From positions 10,071,849 through 10,135,848 of the forward strand of contig NC_134522.1 in NCBI RefSeq assembly GCF_027942865.1: DNA of 64,000 nt, written 5' to 3'. A program made the position numbers and the translations under genes. This stretch comes from Odontesthes bonariensis. Taxonomy: Eukaryota; Chordata; Actinopteri; Atheriniformes; Atherinopsidae. The notes below the pieces were generated by a model that was not told the origin of the DNA, did not search any database, and worked only from the letters and a program-made list of their open reading frames with translations. Shown here piece after piece: positions 22,701 through 40,050 of this stretch; position 1 is the stretch's first letter, and every line of letters starts with the position of its first letter.

Positions 22701-25700
22701 AGCGCTCAGCGCTGCCTAGCGAGCCGATCTGGCTGCGTAGGTCCTGCTCCACCTGCCGGCTGGCCTGCAGGTCAGCCTTCAGCTTCTTAATGTCCTGCTC
22801 CAACCTGTCCCAGGTGGAAATGTAAACACACACAAAGTAAATTTAGGTCCGATGACCCAGCTAAACAAATGATTTGTTTAGGGTTTCACATATATTTATG
22901 AATTTCGATTAAACAAAGACATCCTGAGTTCAACTTGTAATGAGTCAAATTCACAGCGTAACGAAAACTATTTAAAAATCATGGCTATATCATGAGCAAA
23001 GAACAGACGGAACAGAGTGCACTTTGATGCAAATGGTATTTGTGTGGATCAGCCACACTGATTTATCAAAACATTTCTGGTATCGGAAAGGTTTTCACCT
23101 CGACTACTCTGTGCATGCCAGTGATGAGAGATAGTTCAAATTTACAGTTAAAGTCACAAAATAAATCTGCAATATGAAGCTGTGACAGGTACTTTAATGG
23201 TGGCCTGCATGGCTAAGCATGCACACAGCTGCTTGGTCTTCCTGAGCCTCGACACAGTCGCCTCTTAAAAGTGGAAGAGACCAAAGTCCTTAAAGTCAAG
23301 ATAAGTTCTTAAAACAGCTCACTGCACAATTAAACCAGTGAAGTTACTTTATGAAAACACTGGAGTGAGGCGTTAATGAGAACTCATCTGTGCCTGATCA
23401 TGACTGTCTTACCTAACAAGTGCTTCTGGCTTGCTCAGCTGGTTGTTGGGGATACAGTTTTCGGTGGGATCCCTGTGGGAGCCCCCTGTTGTCCCTTTCC
23501 CAACTGGTAACTTTTGCTTCTTCTCGTTCTTCCCTGAGGAGGACGAAGATGACGACGCAGAGGAGGGGACGCTGCCGTTGGTGGCGCAGTGGCCGCGGGG
23601 TGAGGAGTTAAGCGCTGCGGCGTTGCTGCTGGCATTTTTGTAATTTTTAGAGGAGGAGGATGATGAAGAAGAACAGGAGGAATTGTTATCCTCTTTAAGC
23701 AACAGATTCTCTGTGCTGCCCAGCTCTGTGGTCAGTCTCTTGTTGTTCATATGGTTCTCCATATACTCCATCTCCTGGAGTTTAGAGTCCACTGATGATG
23801 GCAGGATGTTGTGTTGCTTTTTAGCCTCCCCGCCACCTTTTCCTTCTTTCCCTTTTTCTCTATACTCGAGCTCTGGCAGTGGCGCTGATGTCTTTTTATT
23901 GCCCGGAGCACCATTTTGTGACACTGGCGGTGTGTCCACTTCAGATATTCCTTTAGCTGCTGCTGCTGCTGCATGAATACAGAGGAGAATAAAAGAGATG
24001 CACATAAAACATCTGCCCAGAATTACAGGCATCATATCCATTTTTGATCATTTATAAGAATCCCTGATATACAATTCTGCATATTCTTTATTTAAAAAAT
24101 GATTTTCTCTATCTACTGTGAGCACTGATATGATCCACATGTAGTTTGTGGTAATTAACATCTCAGGTGATGTGAATTTGTTTGAACCATTTCCTCGCCG
24201 ACTTCTCGTTCTGTAAGAAAAGCAGGACTTCTTTCATGTGTCAATGGAACCCCATCAAATGACCAAATGAATGATTGTGTGCATGGTGTGTTTGCTTAAA
24301 CTGTGAGGCAGGTGCACCTGTAACCGCAGCCTTTGAATAGAAGGGGAAAGCATGTGCTACAGATGTATGTTAGCATAATGATGGCTTTGTTAAAGTAAAT
24401 AGGAACAAGAAAAACATTTTAAGATTAATGACAAACCAATAAAACAAAGGAAAATATGTACAAATGTTCAATAGATCTCCCCTTAAATTATCGGAAAATC
24501 ATCAAAACATTAAGGTGAATGTATCACCCGTGCCCAAATCTACAAAACTGCCCAGAGAGATAGAGAACTATGACTTTACCAAGTGTAAAAAAGAAAAAAC
24601 ACAATTAAAACAGCGAGGGGATCCAACTACCCAATCCATGATTGTACCATTACTGACTTAAGACAGCGAGCTTGTCCACTGGACAGTAGAAAGACAATAA
24701 AATCTACTTTTTTCATGTCTGACGAGAGGAATAAAGTGACTTTTGTTCACTCGTTTACGTGCACGTGAATCAGGAGTGTACACAGCATGCATGTGGGTTT
24801 TCGTTCTTACCTTCTTCGGCTTCTCGCTCTTGTCTCTGAAGCATCTGTTGCTCTGGAGGCAGAGCCTGCTGTAGCAGCTGCATATAAAATTCATTCTCCT
24901 TCTGCACCTCCTTTTGCTTCCTCAGGCGCATTTTATAACTAACGTAGCTCTTGAAGCCAAAACCCAGCGTGACCACGGGGTAGCCGATGCTGAAGAGATG
25001 GGACACAAAATGCACACAAATCACAACGTGCTCATTCAATCAAGTCAAACTGAGTCAAACAGCAACTGGATTATTAACTATACAAAGAAACAATCACATT
25101 TCTTTCTATGACACAGGTTCAAAGCTAAATCTGCTTCAGAATATCAGCCGAAATGTGGAAAGACTTCATAGATTGCGTATCGATGAATAAAGCTTTGTGA
25201 ACATTAAGATCGATAGCTATAATACTGTTATTATTCCACACTGCCTGTAGTTTAAACATAACAGAAGCTTACCAGTGTGCGGCAAAAGGACGGCACAAGT
25301 CCACGTGGAAGTTCTTCAGGTCTTTGAATCTGATGGCTGCCTCTATGTACACAAAGAGTATCCATAGAGACACGGTGGGCAGACAGACGCCCCTCTCTGG
25401 GGACAAAAAAAAAAGGGAACAAAAATGTCAGAACTGCATTTCAAACCTGAAATGTGTTCATGACAACACCTAACCAAATTTGTTCAAAGTATACAGAACA
25501 CCTGGATCCCGAATGACAAAACTTTGGACTTTAAGAAAAAAAAAAGCCCATTTCATGACACCAGATGAAAATACGCTTGTTCTTGTAAAAAAAATGTAAT
25601 GAAACTTCATCAGTTAGAGACCAAATCTGAATCAAGACAGTAAAGACTTTCACAAAGATTTGTCCCACTCATCAATGTGGTCAAAGAAGGTAGATCCTGC

Positions 25701-26499
25701 TTTCATAGAAATCTTTATAGCTTCTCTACACTGGGGTTGTCCAAAATCCTCAGAGACAAATAGATCCTAAAAATCAACATCTAATTAGATGCTCATTTGC
25801 AGCGGTATTGATTGGAATGTTCCGTCTTCATTGACAAACTAGCGGCGAACACTGATCAGCTCAGAGCTGCTGCGGCATAAAAGCAACTTAATATTATTCT
25901 TATCATTGTTGGAAGAGGTCCAAACTTTGACCACCGAGACAACGAGGCGCACCGGTGAGACGAGCAGCCAGACCTGTGACACCAAATCCTGCTGATTCAG
26001 CGTGAAGCGGTTTATCATGTAGAAGTACTGCAAAGAAGGGACAACGCTGCGTGTGTTTGGTGTACCACTCATGTTGTGGTCAACGTTTGTGGCGATAACT
26101 ACTGCAAATGTTTATTTGCTCGCTCGACCCCAAACTTGGATAAACTCTGTAGAGACAGACAGACAGACTGGGCTGCAGGAAGTCTAAAGAACTGGACCTT
26201 AGAGAATGAGCCGCTCAGTGGAAGTGAGTCAGCTCATGAATATTTATTCCATATTAACGCCATTACTAATAAATGTTTTGGTAATGAACAGACAGTTTAA
26301 CCTACAGAAATACAAAGTGCTCTTTATTCTAAAGGAAGGGACTGGTGAGGGATGCTCATTTAGTTGGCCTCTGGATTTAAACAAAAAGAAAAAGAAATAA
26401 AAATGAACATGTTGCACTGAAGTTGATGTAAGGGCTGCTTCTTTTAAAAAGGTTTCTGACTTTAAAATGTAGTCTGGATGCTTCTTTATTAAAACACTT

Positions 26500-26538
<39 letters not shown>

Positions 26539-29500
26539 ATTTAATTTAAAAAAAAAAGCGCCTTTCTCAACACTCAAGGACACTTCACAACACACTAAAA
26601 ATACAATAAATAAAATAACACAAGTTAAAGAGGCTAGAGGGAGAATGCAGCTTGAAACAGATGGGTTTTGAGTTTCGATTTGAAGATTATACACCTCTTA
26701 ATTTGATATTTTTCCCTCCACTGCACTGAAAAACATTACTTTGAAATCCTAATATCTTGACAGCCCTACTCTACACTGTGTACAGGTTTCTGCTGCCCAC
26801 CACTATCACCACACACATTCACCACCGAGCTGTAGAAGATATTAATACCCCTGTGACATCCTATGGTTCTGAATGTCACCGGTGAGTTAAGTTCGAGAGC
26901 TCGGAAAGCAAATGGGAACCACTCGGTTTGTCCCTCCCCCAACAGGCACTGGGATTTCCATCTGACACCTGGCCTTTGGTCGCCACGGGTAGTTGTCACT
27001 AAATCAATCTGACAGCTAATCTGCAGAGCGCAGCTCGCTTACACCATGTAAAATTCTGAGAAACAAGCCAACTGTTTGTAAACAAGATAACACAATGTGC
27101 ACTGCTCATGCATAAAACCGTCCATACTTTTTTTTTTTCTCACTATCGAAAGTAAATCGTTTCACTGTCGCGAGTTAGATCATATTCCTCTGTTCACACT
27201 GAAAAAAAAAACAACTTTAAAAGTAAGAAAAACCCAGACACAGGATGAACTCACCTGTGTGCCAAACATACTGCACCCACACATAGGTACTGGCAGCAAA
27301 GAACAGCCATTGCACTGGGATGAAGAGGAGGCAAATGATGTCCGAGGTAAACGCCACACACACAAAGAATACTGAGAAGGCCTGATGGAGAGAGGAGGTT
27401 ATGATAAACTGTGCAGGAAACAAAGAAACCCCCCCCCCCCCCCCCAAAGAGTAATTATGCTCTGAAGATTAGGAATTAGCTGTTTGACAGACGTGATGTC
27501 TACCATATTGTAATCCTTTAAAACGTGTGGAATAAACCACTTCTTTCCCTAAACAAACAAAACCATGACTAGCTTTATAAATATGACCTCTTCAGTTCTC
27601 TTTCTCCCTTCACAGAGAGACAAACAGACACGCACACTGCACATTTTAATAATAGCAAGCTGCCCGGCACCAATAATGGACCAGAGGCTAAATAAAACTA
27701 TAAGAAATTAACCATCAGCATACACTTAGCAGATGTAAGGCTGACTGATGACCTGCAAGTCTCATCAGAGCTCAACTTTGTTTGCATGATGAGAACTTAG
27801 ATCGGAAGATAAACATGACGTGTTGTTTTTAGGTTTGCAGTAGAGCTCCACTCAATTTACAGTCACGAAAAGCTAATGATCAAACAAATAACTGCAATTA
27901 TAGTGTTTTATGCCACGTTTACAGTATGAATCTGGTCAGTTGTCATCAACACATGCACCTTATGATGAGGAAAGAGGTTGGATTTCAGATTGGTGGTATT
28001 AGTGCCTTTGTTTTTGTAATAAATTTGACTAATTGCATCCTCCAAGTTAATGGGTGCTCCATTTTCTCTTAGCTAAAAAACAAAAATGTGTCAAACGCTG
28101 TCTTGTAGTATTTTTACTGCGGCTTTCCAAGCAAATATATGATGTTAACATCAACAGGGAGTCATCAACATGGCGTCGCCTGTATGGTAGAAATTGTCCT
28201 CAAGATAAACAGCTGATGAGACTAATTCTCTACAAAATTCTCATCAAAGCACAGCAGGAAAAGGGAGGACAGTGAGAGGTCAACATTTAAAGAGCGCCAA
28301 CCCTCGAACCTTAGAAATACTGAATACAGATGTTGAAACAAAAAAAGGCAAAATAATCCCAGATTAGATTTACCCGTGTACACAGCCCTGCTTTGCCTCC
28401 TAGACTTTTATTAAGTTTCTACTATATTTGTTTGGGTTTGGCCGCCTCAGAAACAATGTGACCATCTTGTGGCTTATTTTGTGGCATATCTGACGGCACA
28501 CGGTCTGACTCTGTACTCCACGCTGTCACTTTGTCTTTATCAATGCTAATTCCTAAATGTGTGCACAGAAGATATCAGATAGTTGTTAGAAATCAGGTGA
28601 GGCGCCAGTGCATCTTTGAATCAAGGCTGACTAATAAAACAGCGCTACAACAATCAGCAGCATATCATCTGGTCTTTAAGCAGTTAGCCAAGCGATGACG
28701 GACATTCTGCAGTGTGAGAGACACTTCAGTCTTAATGTGGACATGCATCTATACTTTATGAACAACTTCTATCAGCAAAATTCAGGAATCTCTGTTCTGT
28801 CAAACAGTATTTCCTATTAATATTTATTTTTGTTGTGTTTACATATTTCGTTTAACTTTTATAAGTCTTTGGAGAAGCTTGGCCAATAAATAAATAAACA
28901 TCCAAAGCTACTCACCAGCCCCTGGTATCTAAAGGAGTCGTACACACTCCGGATGAAGAGCCAAAATGGCCAGAGGTACTCAAACCTGAATTCAAGTACA
29001 AAGTCTGCCAGTAATACCAGTGCCCACACCACCAGGAACTTCAGGTACAGGAAGGTACTGAATGAAAGACAAAATGAGTGAAAAATTATATTTTGCAATA
29101 TAAACACAAAACATTTAAGAGTGTTTTTATGCACTGGCAATTAGATTTGCTTTCAATCAACCAAGAATATCATCAATTATCTTAAGCAGCTTATGTTAAA
29201 CAATGCAGGGATGCTTCTGAAGGCATTCGAGAAAAAGCCTACAGTACACCGATGCTCAATTATGTTCTCATATGTTATTCTGAAGATTTGCACATGACAA
29301 TAATGCACAACTACTTCAGAGTATGTTTATCTCTCAAGAGCTGTATTATTTGCACACACAGAGAATAGGTACTGTTGTGATTTGCAACTGGTTTTGACTG
29401 AATTTTACAATTAACTTAAAAGAATAGATAAGATAGGGTGACCATACGTCCGTATTTCCCGGGACACGTCCGTATTTCACTTCCTGTCCCGGGCGTCCCG

Positions 29501-30429
29501 TGAAATACGGACATGTCCCGGGAAATACGGACGTATGGTCACCCTAAGATAAGATATATTTGACCATAGTTGACTGATCCAGACTTGGACACGGTCGGTC
29601 GAGGGGTTCTCCGATCGGATCATTTTATGATGTGGGGCACCTGCTCAATAATTCAGCAACTGACCTATATCTTTATATCTTGATGCCACGTGTTTAACTA
29701 GTGGCTGATCAGATATATAGGAAGTCACACAGAGGTGGAACCTGTCAGGGTAAAAAAAAAACAACCCAGCCTCTGTTCAGATTAGACAACCCGTGAGTGC
29801 ATAACAAGCGCCTCACAAGTCGAGACTGATTGCAATCTTATCAAGGGATGTTTGGTGTTAACAAAGCTCACAGCACTTTAGCATTAGTAAGGCTCATGTG
29901 ATGATGTTGGCAGTGAGAAGGCAGAGCTGCTGTGGTGCTGACCTAAGTTACGTTCACTAAAAGGGAAGCAGCTAGTTTTGACAGGACCAGCAGATGTCAA
30001 GTGACATGGGCAAACAAAAGTCAGGGTTTTTGAGTTATTTTGCAAAAATATGCAACAACATACGCCTTACACCAACACTGCTGTAAAAGAGACATTGGTT
30101 AATAACTGGCTGTTTTGGGGCCTAGCGGTACAGTTAGCTTAACAGCTAACGTTACCTGCTAGTGTACAACGAAAACATCGCTACAGCTAGCTTAGCTAGC
30201 ATCCAGCTAGGTTAACGGGCTATCAAGCAGTGACAGTTCATTGGCATATGTGATAACGACAGGAAGCTAAACGTCCTGCATCGTGTCTAGCCAGTGTCCC
30301 CACATCCTGTCGTGAGGAAGCCCCTTTCGTTTAGCTCCATGCAAGTTACCTGCCGTATATACCCTCGGTGATTCGGTTCCGTTTTAACGGCCGTCGGAGT
30401 TTGCTGCAGTCCGCATTGCGCCGCTTCAT
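19711..30429 (-). CDS. maco1: macoilin (MACO1/TMEM57), complete
   Basis: ER and neuronal multi-pass membrane protein with a long C-terminal coiled coil. Eleven coding exons: 30350-30429, 28916-29057, 27255-27381, 25273-25396, 24811-24989, 23413-23968, 22646-22804, 21692-21874, 21483-21603, 20008-20182, 19711-19913. They sum to 2049 nt, 682 residues (human about 664). Start MKRRNADCSKLRRPLKRNRI; end NASVYQPLKK. Residues 27-180 hold several hydrophobic segments (TFLYLKFLVVWALVLLADFV; VFFVCVAFTSDIICLLFIPV). Residues 218-403, one large exon, form a serine-rich linker expanded relative to mammals (an eight-serine run). Residues 403-616 are heptad-rich coiled coil (LEQDIKKLKADLQASRQVEQ). The gene is divergent from rhd. 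Teleosts may have maco1a and maco1b; the paralogue is not resolved. Confidence 0.97.
20432..21109 (+). mobile_element. Harbinger-like DNA transposon, copy 3, with transposase remnant
   Basis: 678-bp element in maco1 intron 9. Its termini are inverted repeats sharing CACACGTAGCCGGGTAT with the complement at the right end, flanked by AAA on both sides (20429-20431 and 21110-21112). It is related in layout to the copies at 3598 and 40763 (repeated AAAACTCCG motifs, CCGGGTAT termini) but its terminal sequence differs, so it is a sister subfamily. Confidence 0.8.
20694..21053 (+). pseudogene. truncated Harbinger (HARBI1-like) transposase N-terminus
   Basis: A 119-codon plus-strand frame beginning MDVLRTVVVTIVQALFTALI. 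The stretch KKVACTLYYLADEGRLRKTE followed by NAFGLSRQVKTQ resembles the helix-turn-helix region seen upstream of the catalytic domain in fish HARBI1-like transposases. The frame then runs into the terminal repeat and no DDE catalytic region follows, so it is an internally deleted, inactive remnant. Family assignment rests on pattern memory, not a search. Confidence 0.65.
22021..22422. mobile_element. short inverted-repeat DNA element (MITE) in maco1 intron 7
   Basis: About 400 bp bounded by TACACTGGAAAAAA on the left and the complementary TTTTTTCCAGTGTA on the right, flanked by TA. Near the right end, ATATACTTGGTAAGATTTC is typical of a MITE abundant in teleost genomes. It has no coding capacity. 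TA flanks suggest a Tc1/mariner-type origin; the family is not certain. Confidence 0.75.
26507..26690. repeat. (ATA)n microsatellite and degenerate dispersed repeat
   Basis: A perfect ATA/TAA run (26507-26537) adjoins sequence reading AAGCGCCTTTCTCAACACTC and ACACTTCACAAC, similar to a common fish dispersed repeat tail. Too worn to classify. Confidence 0.5.
27429..27445. repeat. C17 homopolymer in maco1 intron 2
   Basis: An uninterrupted C run, read as G17 in the maco1 transcript, about 48 nt upstream of exon 3 (27381). Likely length-variable. Confidence 0.9.
29436..29544. mobile_element. 109-bp palindromic MITE in maco1 intron 1
   Basis: Near-complete hairpin: GGGTGACCATACGTCCGTAT at the left is complementary to the right end, the arms continue through TTTCCCGGGACA, and only a short central loop is unpaired. 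It is flanked by TA on both sides (29434-29435 and 29545-29546). No coding capacity. It resembles a compact TA-inserting miniature element. Confidence 0.85.
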
Positions 30430-30677
30430 CCTCCTCCCCTTGGCTTTGGCCTTCGAATAACAACTGTAATCTTATCCAGTTTTCTTGTGTATACGGACAA
30501 AGATAATAAATGAAGTGCCTGTGGTATATGTCGCTTTATTATTTTTCCCCCAGTGAACACAAAGAAATAAATAAAGGACTCTATTCGGGAACCTCCTCTT
30601 TTTCTGTTAGCGCAGGCTCAATAAGCCCAAACAGCGCTGTATTTTACAGACATCAAGTTGTCAGACGGCTGGAATGT

Positions 30678-30894
30678 CCAATCAACCTGTCTGAGTATGC
30701 TTCTTTCTTTGACTGGCAGGCACATGAGCCAATCAAATTGCACAAAGGCCGCTCGCTCACATCTTCCCTGTCAAAGAAAACGGAACAGAGCATAGAAACT
30801 CCATGTGGACATGTCTCACCGCTCAGCCAATCAAATCTTTGTGAACAAATCGGGCATTGTTCATTAACCAATCAGATGATTGCAGAGGCGGGGC
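30678..30894. promoter_or_regulatory. CCAAT-box cluster plus GC box between maco1 and rhd
   Basis: Four copies of CCAATCA in the same orientation at 30678, 30729, 30827 and 30868 (NF-Y type), followed by GGCGGGGC (Sp1/KLF type) at 30887-30894. They lie 250-470 bp upstream of the maco1 start codon and 0.6-0.8 kb upstream of the rhd start codon, so they could serve the shared divergent promoter. Binding is inferred from motif only. Confidence 0.6.
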
Positions 30895-31033
30895 ATTTGG
30901 TTCTAGCCTTTGGATTTGGTTTATTATGAGCAGAAAATATGCAGTCTTTGGTACAAAAACTCCATTTGTGTCAGATACAAAACCATCCATTCCAGCATAC
31001 ATATTTATATCAGGGTCTTTGTGAGAGGTTCAT

Positions 31034-31443
31034 TGATAGATTTGCCCCAGGGCGCTGAATGCCATTTATGCTTTGTTACCAGGTTAAAATGTGCGCACGG
31101 TGAAAGCAGACGTGTGCGCGTTTTATTAAAAAGTAGGGGTTGTATTTATTGTTGTATATGTTATGATGAAACCGTTTGTATATCACAACCGAAGGCTTGA
31201 TTAAATATTGTAAGTATTCAAAATAGTTAATTAAAAAAACAATTACAGAAAGTGGCCCAAATTAATTAGTCAAAACGGTACATTTAAATTTCACGACTCA
31301 AACCATGAGTGAAATATGTTACACAGTCACTGTAATTCTTCAAATTTGTCTCTTGAAGCATTAAAGATCAACCTTTTTTTTCGTGGCAACGTTTTTTTTT
31401 TTTCTTCAAAGACATACTTGTCTTCGTGTCCAGCGGCTGATAA
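31034..31443 (+). promoter_or_regulatory. rhd upstream region with two GATA motifs
   Basis: TGATAG at 31034-31039 and TGATAA at 31438-31443 fit the WGATAR consensus of erythroid GATA factors; the second is about 70 bp upstream of the rhd start codon. Rh30 genes are erythroid in mammals, so the placement makes sense, but short motifs like these occur often by chance. Confidence 0.35.
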
Positions 31444-31511
31444 AGACCTGTGCTGGTTGCGCCCATTTTTTAAACCGTCGTGGCGACTGAACCAAGCAGA
31501 AAACACCTTCA

Positions 31512-33946
31512 ATGGCTCCTCAGTACGCTCCAAGTCTGCGCTCTCGTTTGGCACCTTTATTGTGTTTTCTGCAGACAGGCTTTATCGTCATAGCTGCCTT
31601 CTACATTGAAATCGAAAAAAATGTAGAAGTGGATGGGAATACCTTCAGCAACTTTTACGCAGGTGAGGTTTTGTGCGTTTGGACGGGTGGAGGACTGGGG
31701 CAGTTGGGGTCTATAATGGGGCAGTTTATTTTTCATTTGTGTTGTATATATGAGGAGAAACATATTTCAAACCAACTTTACATGCCTTAAAAAAAAGCTA
31801 AATCAACTTAATATAGTCCAAAAGAGAGAAGTACATCCAATTTATTTTATTTGTGACCCAAACCTTGTGCCTTTTTCTTTTTTTTCACAGAGTTCCAGGA
31901 TGTTAATGTAATGGTGATTCTAGGTTTTGGCTTCCTATGCACCTTTCTAGTACGCTATGGTTTCAGTGGTTCAGGGTTCAACCTCCTGGTGGTTGGCATC
32001 GCCTCCCAATGGGCAATCATACTGAATGGCATCGAGTCCTGGTATAACTTAGGAAAGATTCGAGTTGGTTTGAGAAGGTAGGATGTCACATTTGAATTCA
32101 AATGACACAGTAGAAATGACTTAATTTGAATCTGTTTGACAGAATGTGAGATCCATTTTGTAAGTTTCTACTGTCCTAATTTTTAAGTCACTGCTAATAA
32201 TGTTTGATGTAGCATCTTGGTTGGTGAGATGTGTACGGCTTCTGCCCTCATTTCAATCGGAGCAATGCTGGGGAAGGCCAACCCTGTCCACCTCATCCTC
32301 ATTGCCCTGCTAAATGTGTCGGGATTTATCTTGAATGAATGGCTCCTCCAGACCCTCCTGAAGGTATGAAACAGTGCCCGTGTTTTACCCACGCTCTGTG
32401 TCATACACATTTTCAATCTGTTTGACGATGATGTTTCCTTGTCTGCAGGTCCGACCTCTGAGCAGCATCATGCTGCTTCATGTCTTCGGGGCCTTCTTTG
32501 GACTCATGCTGACGTGGATCCTGTACCGTAAAGGCTCAAAGCAAGGATTTGAAAAAGAGAAATTTGACAGAAAATCAGGATTGTTTTCCATGTTCGGTGA
32601 ATAGAAGGCTGTCTGTAACCTGAAGTTATGTTTTTATTTTCAACATGTTTAAATCCAGCATCTGCATTACTGCTGTACATGTGAATCGATATTCTGGGAT
32701 TTGATGTCTTTGTTCTCCAGGCACTTTGTTTCTATGGATGTTTTGGCCCAGTTTTAACTCGATCCTGGTGGACCACCGTACTCCTGAGAGGAAGCTTGGG
32801 GCCATATGTAGCACCTACCTGGCCCTGGCTGTGAGTGCAGTGACGGCAGCTGCTGTGTCCGTGCTCTCCAGTCCCAAAGGAAAACTAAACCTGGTATGAT
32901 CTGACACTGGATATGTTAATACGTTATCATGCAGCTTCAGGGACTAAACTCTTGTCAAACATCCCAAAAAAGAACCCAACAAGTCAAGTGATATGAAGGG
33001 GCTTTTGCTTCACTCTTTGAGCAGATCCAAATGCAGTCGTGCATCCTCGCTGGTGGTGTCTCTGTTGGGGTTGCCATGTCAGCAATTCATCAGCCATGGG
33101 AAGCCATGGCAATCGGATTCACTGCTGCTATTATATCAACCGCTGGATTCAAATATCTTAAGGTTTTCATCACAAGATGCAAATGTGCCTCTACTTTAAA
33201 CAATCTATACATACACCTCATGCTTAACTTCTTTTTTTTTTTTACCAGATCCACATGCTATTTGCATTCGAATGCCACGACACCTGTGCCACTCTGAGCA
33301 CACACGGACTCCCCGGTCTCCTGGGATGGCTTGCACAGCTCCTCCTGCAGATTAAAGACTGCAATGATCACACAGTGTAAGAATGTAACCAGCATACAAC
33401 AGGCATCAACAACACGCAGGAGGTGTGGCAGCCTGTGTAACTGCTCTTTATTTTGCAGGGCTATTCGTTTTTCCGTGTTTCACATCAGTACTCTCTTTAT
33501 CACCATCAGTACGAGTTTGTCCATGGGAATTCTTACAGGTATGCCTCTCTTTTTTTTTTTTTTTTTTTTTTTAAAATTGAGCTTTCTATTATTGGCCGAG
33601 GCTCTGGTTAAAGCCGATTTTGGATTTTCTAGACACCAATACGCTGGATGGAATCTAGTGTAGATCAATACAATAAGCTGCTTTCTTCCTTAATATTTTA
33701 TCATCGTTTAAAGGGTTTCTACTAAAGTGGAACTTCTGGAGACCATCTCAAAACAAGAAATGCTTTGATGATCAAGCTTTCTGGGAGGTGTGTAATCATA
33801 ATTTCAGTATATTTCTTTCCTGAACGGTCTCATGTTTGGCATTAGCTCGTGCTGTGCTCTGAAATACCTTTGAGGATGACTTTACGAAGCTGCTATGAAT
33901 ATATTTTTGTGTTTTGCAGTTTCCACATAATGCAGTGCGCAAATAA
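31512..33946 (+). CDS. rhd: Rh blood group (Rh30/RhD-RhCE type) membrane protein, complete
   Basis: Ammonium-transporter (Amt/Mep/Rh) superfamily protein of the Rh30 branch. Ten exons: 31512-31662, 31891-32077, 32213-32363, 32449-32596, 32721-32893, 33025-33162, 33249-33376, 33459-33538, 33714-33787, 33920-33946. They give 418 residues (human RhCE 417), and the coding exon sizes 187, 151, 148, 138, 80, 74 and 27 agree with human RHD/RHCE as I recall them. It has about a dozen hydrophobic segments, the signature LFLWMFWPSFNS (residues 215-226) and a C-terminus CFDDQAFWEFP like human YFDDQVFWKFP. His174 and His335 align with the pore histidines of RhCG; Met119 and Pro166 replace its Phe130 and Asp177, and Phe224 matches Phe235. 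It is convergent with tmem50a and divergent from maco1. Confidence 0.95.
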
Positions 33947-34264
33947 GAAGATGGAGAAACACAACACATCGGGGCACTGATTGGTGTCCGTAATTTCATG
34001 TAGTTTTTTCTTTTCATGTGAAGAAGTTATTACATGCTTTTGTGTGCAGGAGGTAAAAAAAAATAAGGTCAGATTGTAGAAAAGAGAAAGGTCAGTCCCA
34101 TTTACTGCTCAGTATGTTTAATGTTGCCATGGTGTCAGAAACAGACCCAATGTTTGGGGTGTTACATGAGAAAAATGGAGAGCTGATGCACATGAATCCA
34201 AATCTGTTACACAAACAACATGCTGTTGTCTGCAGGTCTGCAGTGTGGGCTAATAGAATTCAAC

Positions 34265-34270
34265 AATAAA
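34265..34270 (+). terminator. rhd polyadenylation signal candidate
   Basis: AATAAA about 320 bp after the rhd stop codon; a second AATAAA lies at 34319-34324. The stretch 33947-34766 between the facing rhd and tmem50a stop codons holds only their 3' UTRs as far as I can see. Confidence 0.6.
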
Positions 34271-34766
34271 TCTGAATACACGCAAAGTTACAGAGATGAT
34301 GATGTGTTACTACAGAAAAATAAAAAGCAAACAACCCCATTTGGTTACATTCAGCAAATTTGTCAATTGTTCTGAAACATTTCCCTCAATGATATCTTGT
34401 ACCATAAGAACTCAGCCGACTAACTAAAAGATGTCTTCGAAAAAAAGTCAACCCAAGGTGGAGTAGTCACAAAGCTCCCAATATACACGAGTTGTAAACC
34501 ATTTTAACAACATGGTTACACAGTCTGAGTGCAAACAGACACGTTTAAAGATGTGCCACATTTGAAAATATTCAACCTTTCAACAAACCTATGAAATTTT
34601 GTGCTTAGTTGTGATTGATCTATTATACAGCAAATACCATAAATTAAACATGTTAATTTGAAAGCTAAAAAAATATATAAAGCGTAGAATTGCTGAAGCA
34701 TGTCATCTCATACAACACAGATAGTAAAGAGTGTATAACCGTGGACAAAAAGACACACGTGGTCCA

Positions 34767-40044
<5,278 letters not shown>

Positions 40045-40050
40045 TTTATT
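40045..40050 (-). terminator. mgst3 polyadenylation signal candidate
   Basis: TTTATT (AATAAA in the mgst3 sense) 440 bp past the stop codon; another at 39994-39999 is an alternative. Confidence 0.45.

Larger units (their letters stand above)
22805..28915 (-). other. maco1 introns 2-6 region
   Basis: The introns between the maco1 exons in this span hold no other exon I can recognise. They contain the ATA repeat (26507-26537), a worn dispersed repeat (about 26555-26690) and a C17 run (27429-27445). The rest is unique-looking AT-rich sequence. Confidence 0.7.

Noticed and set aside
23683-23976. 97-codon plus-strand open frame
   Set aside because: It is the antisense shadow of the serine/glutamate-rich macoilin exon; low complexity explains its length.
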